Origin: an uncultured Rhizobiaceae bacterium
GTDB taxonomy: Bacteria > Pseudomonadota > Alphaproteobacteria > Rhizobiales > Rhizobiaceae
Direction: 5' to 3'
NCBI GenBank assembly: GCA_951813045.1
Contig: CATOTF010000002.1
Location: 4,092,001 to 4,156,000 of the forward strand
Length of the DNA: 64,000 bases
Shown: positions 48,008 to 57,255 of the stretch, in pieces
How positions within the stretch are numbered: the first letter of the stretch is position 1
How the letters are laid out: each line of letters begins with the position of its first letter
Notes under the pieces: generated by a model
The model's input: the letters and a program-made list of their open reading frames with translations, nothing else
What the model was told of the DNA's origin: nothing
Database searches by the model: none
Translations under genes and position numbers: made by a program

Positions 48008-48115
48008 TGTTCTCTCCGTCTCGTTTATTGTGCGCCCACCGCGTGGCGAATGTTGATGGGTCACAGGTTTACATTGCGGTGCACATAGACCAATCCCATG
48101 ACACTGATATATAAC

Positions 48116-48130
48116 ATCGAAATATTTGAT
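48116..48130. promoter_or_regulatory. LysR-type T-N11-A palindrome in the divergent spacer
   Basis: ATCGAAATATTTGAT is a near-perfect dyad (one mismatched pair) containing T-N11-A. It lies in the 151-base spacer between the substrate-binding-fold gene (minus) and the LysR gene (plus). This is the usual form and place of a LysR-family operator. Confidence 0.5.
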
Positions 48131-48158
48131 GACATGATTGAGCGAGGATGAAACTGTA

Positions 48159-49064
48159 ATGGAAGATAAACTGCGGGGTATCGATTTTGCGGCGCTGGAA
48201 ACGCTATGCCTTGTATACCGGCGAAAATCGTTCACCGCTGCAGCGGTGGAACTGAATGTCAAACAATCATCGGTCAGCTATACGATTGATCGACTACGCA
48301 AGGCATTTTCTGATCCTTTGTTCGTTCGCCAGGGTAACGGGATTTCGGCCACCGAGAGGTGCGTTGAAATCGTTGAGGCAGCCGAGCACGTTTTAAGCAC
48401 CATGGAACAGGCCGCGCTACCCTCACAGTTCGAACCTGCATCAATTCAGGCATCGGTTACGATTTCAGCGACCTACCTATCGCGTTCAGTTTTGATGCCG
48501 CAATTCGTTCGTGAGTTACGGCAGGAGGCGCCAGGTATCTCGATAGAGCTTATCACCGGCTTCACCGATGCCAGCGATCAACTGCTTTCTGGAAGAGCTG
48601 ATTTCGCCCTTTCTCCCGTCGAAATCGATGAGAGCGGGATTTACGGGAAGTTCCTGTTCGAAGACCCGTATTTTTGCCTCATGGACCCCAAAAACCCGCT
48701 GGCGACAGGAAAATTAACACCGGAAAAATTTGCTGCCGCTTCGCACTTGATCATTCATTATGGCCAGAGATGGCGGCCGATTTACCGTAATGTCCTTCAA
48801 AGCCTGGGTCTGGACATGCAAATCACCATGAGTACCCCCGACCCCGAAGATGTGAAATTGTTTATTCCAGGCACAGACCTTGTCGTTGCCATGCCATCAA
48901 AAATAGCTCGACAATTTGCATCCGGGTTGCACATGTGCGCGTGCCCGGTTCCGGCCGCCGCTGAACTCACCATGTATTGGCCCGCTAGGCTTAATCGGTC
49001 CCCACTCCACACATGGCTGCGTGAAAAAATTGTCCGCTTAGCCTCCGAGCTGCCCAATATATAA
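48159..49064 (+). CDS. LysR-family transcriptional regulator
   Basis: The 301-residue protein has an N-terminal winged helix-turn-helix (ALETLCLVYRRKSFTAAAVEL, QSSVSYTIDRLRKAF, DPLFVRQGNGISATERC). A two-lobed effector domain begins about residue 90. I chose ATG 48159, with GAGGA upstream; a TTG at 48138 is also in frame. It is divergent from the substrate-binding-fold gene, so it probably controls that gene and TRAP system 1. Confidence 0.93.
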   Translation: MEDKLRGIDFAALETLCLVYRRKSFTAAAVELNVKQSSVSYTIDRLRKAFSDPLFVRQGNGISATERCVEIVEAAEHVLSTMEQAALPSQFEPASIQASVTISATYLSRSVLMPQFVRELRQEAPGISIELITGFTDASDQLLSGRADFALSPVEIDESGIYGKFLFEDPYFCLMDPKNPLATGKLTPEKFAAASHLIIHYGQRWRPIYRNVLQSLGLDMQITMSTPDPEDVKLFIPGTDLVVAMPSKIARQFASGLHMCACPVPAAAELTMYWPARLNRSPLHTWLREKIVRLASELPNI

Positions 49065-49270
49065 TGTTGACAGCTTTGAGCCCAGTATCTGTTCACCGCA
49101 CTTTTCCCATAACGAATGCTGCCAGATGATAATGCAAGGTAGAGATAATAGTCCGCGCAATTGAGTTGTATTGCTTCCTGTGAGACAAGGAATCCTAAGT
49201 GCTTACAGCAGGCCCATCAAATGATGGCGCTCTTTTGCAGGTTACTTTGTATATAAGGTAATTGAGTAAC

Positions 49271-50512
49271 ATGCCCCACCTTAATCGCCATCGTGCGGAA
49301 CACCTGATGTCGGACGCGGGTGTTGATGCTCTTATTTTGCTTTCCCCGGAAAGTTTTGCCTACGCAACCGGTGCCGCCTCTGGTGTTGCCACCATGTGGC
49401 GCCGGAGCGGTGCTGTTGCGGCTCTTGTCCCCGCTGATGCCGGTGCGCCGGAAGCAGCAGTTGTTAGCGATCTGTTTGCCAGGAGTTTTGGCGAGACCAG
49501 CTCAATAAAGGATGTCCGTGAGAACCCAATCTGGGTCGAGACCTCCACTTTGGAAGATATCTCCCCCAATGAGACGCCTGAGGAACTGCTACGCTCTGCC
49601 TGGAAAAATGCCGGTCGAACCGAAGGATTCAATCGTCCGACAACTTTTGACCCATCCGTTTGTTACCGACATTTGTTAGACGCGTTATCTGAACGTGGCC
49701 TCAGAGAGGGTCGCATTGGTTTTGAAGCTTCTGCCGTGTCTGTTCACGAATTTTCTTTTCTGAAAGATACCTTCAAGGATGTCGAGTTGGTGGACGCAAC
49801 CAATATCATCGCAAAGTTGAAGATGGTGAAATCAGCGGGTGAGATCGATAATCTTCGCCGAGCGGTCAGCATTGCCGAAAGCGGTATTTGTGCGATTAGA
49901 GATGCGATATCTGTCGGCGTCACACGCGACGAACTGGCAACTGCCTGGTCCCGGGCAATCCATACTCACCCTGAACAATCAACTCTTACGGGCGACTGGG
50001 AATATGTATCAGTTGGGCCGGACCCGTGGGGTGGGAATGCTGCGGCAAAAGCTGGCGATCTTATCAAAGTTGACGTTGGATGCCTGGTGGCGGGATATAC
50101 CTCTGACAGTGCGCGTACCTTTGTGCTTGGTTCGCCAACACAATTGCAAACAGCGATTTATGACGCGTTGATGCAGGGGTTTATCGCCGGATCGAAGATG
50201 TTGCAGCCGGGAGTTGCACTGTCTGACCTGCATCGCGTTACACTTGATGCTATTCGGACTGCTGGATTTCCCGGCTATACGCGAGGGCATTTTGGACACG
50301 GACTTGGTGCAGGTTTAGGCAGCGAAGAGTGGCCGTTCATTTCAGCCGATGCAAATGTCGTCTTCGAACCTGGAATGATCATGGCATTTGAATGTCCCTG
50401 GTATATCAACGGACTTGGCGGAATGATCATCGAAAACCAACTCCTGATCACAGACACCGGCCATGAGATGATGAATTCGCTTCCGCCTGATCTAATAGAG
50501 ATAGCCTTGTGA
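49271..50512 (+). CDS. M24-family metallopeptidase (Xaa-Pro peptidase/creatinase fold)
   Basis: The protein (413 residues from ATG 49271; a TTG three codons upstream is also possible) has a creatinase N-terminal domain and a C-terminal pita-bread domain. All five metal ligands are present: two Asp in KVDVGCLVAGYTSDSART, His in GHFGHGLGAGLG, Glu in MAFECPW and Glu in GMIIENQLL. It is therefore probably an active metalloenzyme acting on a small peptide or an amidino compound. It is convergent with TRAP system 2, with ten bases between stops. Confidence 0.88.
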   Translation: MPHLNRHRAEHLMSDAGVDALILLSPESFAYATGAASGVATMWRRSGAVAALVPADAGAPEAAVVSDLFARSFGETSSIKDVRENPIWVETSTLEDISPNETPEELLRSAWKNAGRTEGFNRPTTFDPSVCYRHLLDALSERGLREGRIGFEASAVSVHEFSFLKDTFKDVELVDATNIIAKLKMVKSAGEIDNLRRAVSIAESGICAIRDAISVGVTRDELATAWSRAIHTHPEQSTLTGDWEYVSVGPDPWGGNAAAKAGDLIKVDVGCLVAGYTSDSARTFVLGSPTQLQTAIYDALMQGFIAGSKMLQPGVALSDLHRVTLDAIRTAGFPGYTRGHFGHGLGAGLGSEEWPFISADANVVFEPGMIMAFECPWYINGLGGMIIENQLLITDTGHEMMNSLPPDLIEIAL

Positions 50513-50522
50513 TAACGGTGCA

Positions 50523-51818
50523 TCACATCAGCGTAGAGGGCAGACACAAAGCAATCTGCGGTAACGCAACGAGGATGGCGATGCCTGCAAGCAGTATCAG
50601 CCAATAAGGTATTGTTGCTACAGCTGCGTCCCCCAGCGAAACATCCTCTTTGGTGACGGACACGAGAACCGAAAGATTCAATCCCACAGGCGGCGTAACC
50701 TGTCCAATTTCAATCATAATTGTAATGATGACGCCGAGCCAAATTGCATCGTAACCCACCCCAACCATCAATGGCACAACAATGGGCAAGGTCATGATCA
50801 TGAGGGAAAGCCCGTCAAAGAAGCAGCCCAAAACAAGATAGACCAGAACAATTGCAGTCAGTATGGCCAGAGGGCCCAGCCCTGCTGCGCGCACTGTTTC
50901 TAAAATTGTTTGTGGCACACCCAGAAGGCTGACAGCCTGGGCAAGGATCGTCGCCCCCATCACGACAAATGCAATTGACGCATAAAGCAGAATTGCGGCG
51001 TAAAAGCTCCTGAATAATGTCACCGTGGTGAGCGAACCCCAGAACCTGCCAATCACAATTGTTGCAATCACGCCTATCCCCGCAGCCTCAGTGGGTGTTG
51101 CAATACCAAAGGCGATGCTGCCCATGATCGATAATATGAGCAGGATGAACGGCCATAGGCTCAACACGCCAAACAGAACATCCTTAGCAGCCCCTTTGGC
51201 GCGACCTTTCGGTGCGAGTTCAGGGTGGAACAGACAGCGCAGATAGATATACCCCATGAACAATCCGGCAAAGAGAAGTCCGGGTAAAATACCTGCCAGA
51301 AAGAGTTTGCCAATCGAGGTTTCCGTCAACGCGCCGTAGATCAGCAACGAAAGACTGGGTGGAATCAAGAGCCCCAGCGTTCCGCCACCTGCTAATGAGG
51401 CAACAACCATTTTGCGATCATAACCGCGTGCCGTCATTTCGGGATAAGCCACAGACCCAACAGCCGCAGCCGTTGAAAGACTGGAGCCGCTGACTGCTCC
51501 GAACAGGGTACAGACCGCAATATTTGTATGCAGAAGGCCGCCGGGAATGCGTCGAAAAAGCGGTGACAGGGCTGCATAAATCTTTTCACTAACGCCACTG
51601 CGCAGCATGATCTCGCCAAGCATTATAAACAGGGGAATAGCGCTCAACGTAAAAGAGTTCAGAACATTCCAAACAGCATCAATGGCTACAAAAGTGGACC
51701 CACCGGCAACGAATTGGAGTATAAGCAGCCCGGTTAACCCGAGGGCTGCCCCAAGGGCGAGACCCGACCCTGCCAAGACAGTCAAACCGCCCAGAAGCAC
51801 ACCCCAAAAAAGGCTCAT
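50523..51818 (-). CDS. TRAP transporter large permease (DctM type), system 2
   Basis: The 431-residue membrane protein has the same family signatures as system 1: GAVSGSSLSTAAAVGSV, LGLLIPPSLSLLIYGALTE and IEIGQVTPPVGLNL. It is clearly a separate sequence and not a recent duplicate. Its start overlaps the small-permease stop by four bases. Confidence 0.94.
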   Translation of the reverse strand: MSLFWGVLLGGLTVLAGSGLALGAALGLTGLLILQFVAGGSTFVAIDAVWNVLNSFTLSAIPLFIMLGEIMLRSGVSEKIYAALSPLFRRIPGGLLHTNIAVCTLFGAVSGSSLSTAAAVGSVAYPEMTARGYDRKMVVASLAGGGTLGLLIPPSLSLLIYGALTETSIGKLFLAGILPGLLFAGLFMGYIYLRCLFHPELAPKGRAKGAAKDVLFGVLSLWPFILLILSIMGSIAFGIATPTEAAGIGVIATIVIGRFWGSLTTVTLFRSFYAAILLYASIAFVVMGATILAQAVSLLGVPQTILETVRAAGLGPLAILTAIVLVYLVLGCFFDGLSLMIMTLPIVVPLMVGVGYDAIWLGVIITIMIEIGQVTPPVGLNLSVLVSVTKEDVSLGDAAVATIPYWLILLAGIAILVALPQIALCLPSTLM

Positions 51819-52369
51819 CCAGTTTCCTTTTTAACCTCAGGCGAGTTGGTATTCAGATTTCCGTCACCAGCACAACGGATCAGGAACGCTAATGCTGTTA
51901 GGAGCGCCGAAATTGGAAGAATGGCCATCCACGGATACATCAGCAGCCGCCCGACCTCCGTTTTGATATTGCGATCAAAAGCAAATTCGAGCCAGGGCAG
52001 GCATAAGGCGAGAAACCACAAGCAAAAGACCACGCCGAAGAAACTGGCTGCCAGTTTTACGAACCGCGCCGGTTTGTCGGGTAGAGACGAAACCAGAATG
52101 ACAACGCGGACATGCTCAGACCTGAGCGTCACCAGCGGCAGCGCCAGAAAAAACGCGGCAGTCATCAAAAGTCCAACAAGCTCTTCAGTGAAGCGAAACG
52201 GTGCATAGGCGAAATAACGCATCGTGACGCTGGCTCCTATCAAGCCAACAATTACAGTGCCGGAAATGGTTGCGGCCACCGCCATTCCCGTGAAAACCGG
52301 CGTCAACCATTGCTCAGCCTGAAGCAGAATGATTGATCGCCTGTCCCCGCGGCTATTGTCAGTCAACAT
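51815..52369 (-). CDS. TRAP transporter small permease (DctQ type), system 2
   Basis: The 184-residue protein has four hydrophobic segments (about 28-50, 60-80, 100-125 and 145-165) and ends in a charged tail. RYFAYAPFRFTEELVGLLMTAAFFLALPL is the characteristic region after segment one. It lies 18 bases downstream of the binding-protein gene and overlaps the large permease. Confidence 0.87.
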   Translation of the reverse strand: MLTDNSRGDRRSIILLQAEQWLTPVFTGMAVAATISGTVIVGLIGASVTMRYFAYAPFRFTEELVGLLMTAAFFLALPLVTLRSEHVRVVILVSSLPDKPARFVKLAASFFGVVFCLWFLALCLPWLEFAFDRNIKTEVGRLLMYPWMAILPISALLTALAFLIRCAGDGNLNTNSPEVKKETG

Positions 52370-52387
52370 TCAATATCAATGTTAGAA

Positions 52388-53398
52388 TCAACGTCCAAGA
52401 ATTTTGAGGATGCGTTGACGGTATTCAGGTGCTTTGCCGCCTGCTTCTTCCGCCAGTTTCTGCCAGGTACCGGATGCCGCACTAAGGAATGCGCTTCGAT
52501 CTTCATCGGAAAAATCACCAAGAAACGTGACGCCCTGCGCGGTGAGTTTTGCACGGGCGGCTTGTTCGTTTTCTTCCGCTTTCGAATATTCGTTTGTGCG
52601 CTCCCAAACGCGGGCGGCGGCTGTGCTGACCGCGTTTCGTTCGCTATCCTTCAACCCGTCCCATGCGCCCTTGGATGCACCAAGAACATAGGGAACACCG
52701 GCAACGGGATAGAGGTATGAAGCGTATTTGGTTACTTCATTAAGCGAAATTGTATGAGCGAACAATGCCGGATAGACGGCGCAATCAACAACCCCGGTTT
52801 GAAGGGCCACATAAAGGTCATTTTGACCAACGATCTGGGCCGACACGCCGAGTTTGGTAAAGGTCTCAACCTGGTCATTGCTCCAAACACGCAATTTTCT
52901 GGTTCTCAAATCTTCCAGCGTCCGAACCGGCTTCTCACGGCAAAAGATCGATGCCTTAAGCAGCGGCAACGCCATGAAACCTGTCGGCACAATGTCCCAT
53001 TCGCCAAGCACTTCAGTATAGATTTTTTGAATTTCTGGTAGCGCCTTGATGAGCTCCTTCGGGCTCCCGACCGACCCCTGAACCATCACAGCATTGAGCG
53101 CAGGCACATCGCGGCCCAAATAATTTGCCCATACAAGGCCCATCTGGACTGCCCCTTTTGGCAGCCATCGTGCTACATCATTGTCCTTGAGGTTCAACGA
53201 ACCGCCATGGAAGACTTTGATCTTCAAACTGCCACCGGAAAGGTCTGCCACATCGGCTGCGAACTTTTCGAGTTGTTTAGACTCACCACGACCTTCAGGT
53301 AGGCCGTTGTTAAACTTCCATTCGGCCGCATTGGCCGCGGAAGCGGCAATGCTCAGCCCAAAAATCGTGAAAATCGTACTGCGCAAGAGGTTGAACAT
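52388..53398 (-). CDS. TRAP transporter periplasmic binding protein (DctP type), system 2
   Basis: The 336-residue protein has a short signal peptide ([17 protein letters not shown], cleavage near 24) and the DctP fold. [11 protein letters not shown] carries the expected carboxylate-binding arginine, and [15 protein letters not shown] the second conserved block. GGAAG lies seven bases before the ATG. The sequence differs enough from system 1 that the two probably bind different compounds. Confidence 0.91.
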   Translation of the reverse strand: MFNLLRSTIFTIFGLSIAASAANAAEWKFNNGLPEGRGESKQLEKFAADVADLSGGSLKIKVFHGGSLNLKDNDVARWLPKGAVQMGLVWANYLGRDVPALNAVMVQGSVGSPKELIKALPEIQKIYTEVLGEWDIVPTGFMALPLLKASIFCREKPVRTLEDLRTRKLRVWSNDQVETFTKLGVSAQIVGQNDLYVALQTGVVDCAVYPALFAHTISLNEVTKYASYLYPVAGVPYVLGASKGAWDGLKDSERNAVSTAAARVWERTNEYSKAEENEQAARAKLTAQGVTFLGDFSDEDRSAFLSAASGTWQKLAEEAGGKAPEYRQRILKILGR

Positions 53399-54022
53399 AT
53401 TATATCTTCCTAACTGAATGTCTGTGTAAGACTGTAGCGACGGATAATATATCTAGCAAGGTCAGCTTGGTGAGGCCACCATATGACTGAGGGTTCCGGT
53501 AGAAAGCTTGACAGAAGCTGATTGGACTATCTTCTACAAAGATTCCGAGAGTTGCATCAGGATGAATTGTGTTCGACGTAAATCGGTGACGTGATTGCAA
53601 ATGTTGCTTTGAGGAGGTGGGAATAGCGCTTTGCATCTGAAGCAAACGGTCGCAAAGGAATGTACCGTTTGCATTCCTGTCCATCGTCAGGGTTTTTGGA
53701 ACCGGCTACCGTTTCAATCTTTCAATGTTAGCCCCCAGTCCTCAAACCCCGCCTTCGAAGACGTGTATGCGTGATTAGCAGGCGTAATGATTGAGCAGCT
53801 GCCGCATAAAGCCAAAAACAAACCGACAAATTCTTCAAACAGATGGAGGAAAATGGAGGCTTAAGTCATACCGTAAATAGAGCAATTTCACTCCGAGTCT
53901 GCCCGCATACAAAATGATGAAAATGACCGTGTCGCGGGCTGGTTATTTGTCAATTTTAAAACCGGTGTTTTGTCCCCTCACCTGATATTCAAAAACTGAC
54001 ACAGCCAGTATGAAGGCGCGTT
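53399..54022. other. Longest non-coding stretch, upstream of TRAP system 2
   Basis: This 624-base spacer separates the TRAP 2 binding-protein gene from the end of the HyuA-like gene, both on the minus strand. A 94-codon minus frame (53400-53684) has no recognised motif or ribosome-binding site and ends next to the dctP start, so I do not call it. The region holds two overlapping inverted repeats at 53642-53678. The promoter of TRAP 2 is presumably here; I see nothing else identifiable. Confidence 0.5.
53642..53678. repeat. Two overlapping, mutually exclusive inverted repeats
   Basis: GCAAACGGT (53642-53650) pairs with ACCGTTTGC (53664-53672). AGGAATG (53656-53662) pairs with CATTCCT (53672-53678), and its loop contains most of the second arm of the first stem. 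Only one can form at a time in RNA. As DNA the first could be an operator. It lies about 245 bases before the TRAP 2 binding-protein start. Confidence 0.5.
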
Positions 54023-56047
54023 TTACGATTGAGCGATTGGTGGTCGGCCTGTTGCCAGCGCCGTAATTCTCGCTTCTATCATGATTTCGCGGGATTCTAT
54101 ATTGGCCCGCTTTATGTCGTGCTCGACTGAAATATCGATGTCGTCCCCGGCGCCTGCTTCACGGGCCAGTGCCTGAATGTTTTCGCGCACCAGAATTTCT
54201 GCTGCATCAATCGCCTGGGTTTCATTGATGAATGGCTTCTCTATGCCGGTGACCTGAAACCGTCCCTCGGTCGGCTGTGTAATTGTGGCTTCGGCCTTAA
54301 CGGAGATCTGTCCCACCACCGCACCTATGGCATTGGCGACGTCCGCATGATCGGGGATTATCGCTCGGCCATTCAATAAGTCAGCGGCTTGCGGATGATA
54401 GGATGAGGCCGACGCCCCGAGCCCGATAATGGGCCGGTCGAGAGCCAGGGATAGTTTTACGTGTCGGTTTGAAGGGTTATCCAGTGCCCTTTGGTCCAGA
54501 ATACTCTGGATAAGGGGCAGTGCGAGTGCCTCTTCGCCATCGCTCCCTTCACATCGAAAAGCTGTTTCCAGAATAACTTCTGCCGAGCGCCTTTGAACCC
54601 TGTTGATTATCCGTCGGGCTAATTCCTGTGGGTCGGAACAGTAAGCGTTACCACCACCATCCCGTTGCCTGCCGAATAATTGCAGCGCCTTTATCGCAGC
54701 ATCTCTATCCCAATCACACAGACCACCGTCAGCGTGAATGGCATCGCTTGGTGTCAGGCCGGAAAGGAGGATCAACCCTTTTTCAACCAAACGGGTGAGG
54801 GCTGCTGATTGTGCCGCACTTTCAAGAAGGTCTTCCAACGCCTGTGGTTGGTCGGTGGTTCGGTCGAAAATTCGTTTTTCAGTTTGGGAAAGTCCGGTTT
54901 CAAGCCCAGCACCGGAGCGTATTGCAAATCGGCCGTCATTACGATTATTCAGCTTGCTTTTTATCTGCTTGTCGAGGGCATCGTGGATACATTGTCCAAA
55001 TTGATGGGCAATTAGGCTGACAGGAACAAGGCGCCTGGGCCCCAATGTGATGATGGGCTTCAACGCAGGCCCTGAAAGTGTGGTCTCGGAATCACCGCCA
55101 AGACCGAATGTGTGCATGGAGACGGCTTCCACCATGGTTCGGTAGCCACCAACACGTGCGCCGTCCGGGTCAATAGTGGGCTTACCTCCTTCCAGCATCG
55201 CAACGTCGGAAGTCGTTCCACCGATATCATTGACGAAAGCTGAATTTTCGCCGGTGAGATAACAGGCGCCAACCAGACTGGCGGCAGGGCCAGACAGGAT
55301 TGTTTCGATGGGACGACGCGCAGCAAATTCTGCACTGACTAGTGCCCCGTCCCCACGAACAATCATCAAAGGTGCAGTGACGTTCTGTTGGGTAAGGCCC
55401 CGTCTGGTTGCTTCTATCAACCGCGTAATCATCGGAACAAGCCGCGCATTGAGAACAGTCGTAAGCGCCCGCTTTGGGCCATTTAGTCGTGCCGACAGTT
55501 CGTGACTACAGGTTACCGCTTTTCCGGTTTTCTCAATAATAATGTCTCGGACTGCCACCTCGTGGGCTGGGTTTCGCACGGCAAAATAGCCCGCTACCGC
55601 AAAGCCAGTTACCCCTGAAGCCAGTGCTTCGATCTGATCGTGTAATGTATCAACATCGAGAGAGTTGGCCTGCGACCCATGGCTGGTATGGCCTCCGTCA
55701 ATCAGGAGCACCGGGTCGCTACCCAGTGCTTCGGCAAGCCCCGCATTTTTTAAATCACGCTCAGCAAAGCCGATTGTGATAAGTGCAATGCGCCCGCCTT
55801 GTCCTTCAACAAGGGCATTTGTAGCCAGCGTTGTGGAGAGAGACACCATTCCGATATCGGCAGGGTCGCGACCGCTGTTGGCGATGGCGGTCGCCGCAGC
55901 GCCGGCAATGCCTACTGCAAAATCCTGGCGCGTGGTCAGCGATTTTGCCTTGGCAATTACCATGCCGTTCGGGTTTTTAACCGAAGTTTCCAGCAGTGCT
56001 GCATCGGTATACGTGCCGCCGGTATCAATACCGAGTAAAAGTGCCAT
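54023..56047 (-). CDS. Hydantoinase/oxoprolinase family protein (HyuA type)
   Basis: The 674-residue protein has the sugar-kinase-like ATP-binding folds of the HyuA family: LLLGIDTGGTYTDAALLE at the start and FVNDIGGTTSDVAML in the second domain. It also has SLSTTLATNALVEGQGG and HTFGLGGDSE. Family members hydrolyse hydantoins, 5-oxoproline or N-methyl derivatives with ATP, usually with a separate or fused HyuB subunit. No HyuB is adjacent, so it may act alone or with a distant partner. It lies downstream of galE on the same strand. Confidence 0.87.
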   Translation of the reverse strand: MALLLGIDTGGTYTDAALLETSVKNPNGMVIAKAKSLTTRQDFAVGIAGAAATAIANSGRDPADIGMVSLSTTLATNALVEGQGGRIALITIGFAERDLKNAGLAEALGSDPVLLIDGGHTSHGSQANSLDVDTLHDQIEALASGVTGFAVAGYFAVRNPAHEVAVRDIIIEKTGKAVTCSHELSARLNGPKRALTTVLNARLVPMITRLIEATRRGLTQQNVTAPLMIVRGDGALVSAEFAARRPIETILSGPAASLVGACYLTGENSAFVNDIGGTTSDVAMLEGGKPTIDPDGARVGGYRTMVEAVSMHTFGLGGDSETTLSGPALKPIITLGPRRLVPVSLIAHQFGQCIHDALDKQIKSKLNNRNDGRFAIRSGAGLETGLSQTEKRIFDRTTDQPQALEDLLESAAQSAALTRLVEKGLILLSGLTPSDAIHADGGLCDWDRDAAIKALQLFGRQRDGGGNAYCSDPQELARRIINRVQRRSAEVILETAFRCEGSDGEEALALPLIQSILDQRALDNPSNRHVKLSLALDRPIIGLGASASSYHPQAADLLNGRAIIPDHADVANAIGAVVGQISVKAEATITQPTEGRFQVTGIEKPFINETQAIDAAEILVRENIQALAREAGAGDDIDISVEHDIKRANIESREIMIEARITALATGRPPIAQS

Positions 56048-56134
56048 AGTGTGCCCGTGACAAAAACAACCTCTGGCCTATGTGGCGGGTAAATCCAATT
56101 TCACCAAGCAAAAAAAGGCAATATCTTGCGGATT

Positions 56135-57190
56135 TCAAACGAGAGTGACTTTATCCGTCAAAGCTTCAAGTAGTGGGGCAATTGTGGGTGTGTTTCGACC
56201 GAAGTTTTGATGTGAAGACAGTTTTTCTTCCCAGGTCAGGGCGTGCTGCACAATTGTATCGAGATCCGTATATTTTGGTTTCCAGTTTAACCGTCGCCTC
56301 ATGCGCGATGCGTCTGCAACAATTGCTGGAATGTCGCCCTTACGGCGATCCATATGGCGTACCTCAAAATCACGACCGGATACTCGTTTGACGGAATCTA
56401 TTACATCAAGAACCGAATGCCCCACGCTGTAGCCTGCGTTGCATGTGAACTTCAGACCTCCATCGCGCAGAAACTTCAACGCAAGATAATGCGCATTGGC
56501 AAGATCAGACACATGTATGAAATCACGAAGGGCGCTCCCGTCGGGTGTATCATAATCGGTACCGTATACATCGAAGTGAGAACGTTTTCCTGTTGCTGCT
56601 TCGCATGCCAGTTTCACCACATGGGTAGCACCACGCGTTGAAAGACCTGTGCGGCCTTTAGGGTCAGCACCGGCGACATTGAAATAGCGCAACATGACAT
56701 ACCGCATGTTGTGCGCATCAGCGACGTGGCGGATCATGGTCTCGCTCATAAGTTTCGACATGCCGTACGGGGAAGACGGAATTAGTGGTGCCGTCTCATC
56801 CACGGGTAAAAGAGTTTTGGGCGCGTCGTAAACGGCTGCGGTCGATGAAAATATAAACTGTTCAATGCCACAGCGCACCGCTGTTTCGACAAGAGTCCGG
56901 GTGCGGCAGGTGTTGTTCTCATAATATTTGAGTGGCTTTTCCATGGATTCCGGAACAACCACGGAGCCAGCAAAATGGACGATCGTATCCACGTTATTCT
57001 CACGGATTGTCCGTTCAACCAGCGCGCGGTCACCAATGTCACCCATCACCAGTTTAGCGTCCGGTGCAACGGCCCAATCAAACCCTGTGACAAGATTGTC
57101 GAGCACGACCACATCTTCCCCGTGGTCGATACATTCCCAAACCATATGGGCCCCGATATAGCCCGCACCGCCGGTAATCAGCACACTCAT
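56135..57190 (-). CDS. galE: UDP-glucose 4-epimerase
   Basis: GalE interconverts UDP-glucose and UDP-galactose. The 351-residue extended SDR begins with the NAD-binding motif ITGGAGYIGAHMVWE. The active-site serine region is FSSTAAVYD, and the YxxxK pair is in SPYGMSKLMSE. SALRDFIHVSDLANAH and YNAGYSVGHS-like segments follow. GGGACGAG precedes the ATG. It probably supplies precursors for surface polysaccharide. Confidence 0.93.
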   Translation of the reverse strand: MSVLITGGAGYIGAHMVWECIDHGEDVVVLDNLVTGFDWAVAPDAKLVMGDIGDRALVERTIRENNVDTIVHFAGSVVVPESMEKPLKYYENNTCRTRTLVETAVRCGIEQFIFSSTAAVYDAPKTLLPVDETAPLIPSSPYGMSKLMSETMIRHVADAHNMRYVMLRYFNVAGADPKGRTGLSTRGATHVVKLACEAATGKRSHFDVYGTDYDTPDGSALRDFIHVSDLANAHYLALKFLRDGGLKFTCNAGYSVGHSVLDVIDSVKRVSGRDFEVRHMDRRKGDIPAIVADASRMRRRLNWKPKYTDLDTIVQHALTWEEKLSSHQNFGRNTPTIAPLLEALTDKVTLV

Positions 57191-57255
57191 GTCTCGTCCC
57201 GTCCATAGGTCGCATTTATTGAGCGATATTCTGGCCGAAAAGAAATACGAATGGG

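Noticed and set aside
53400-53684. 94-codon minus-strand open frame next to the TRAP 2 binding-protein start
   Set aside because: No ribosome-binding site, no recognised motif, unusual composition, and it would leave no room for the TRAP 2 promoter. Possibly decayed coding sequence.
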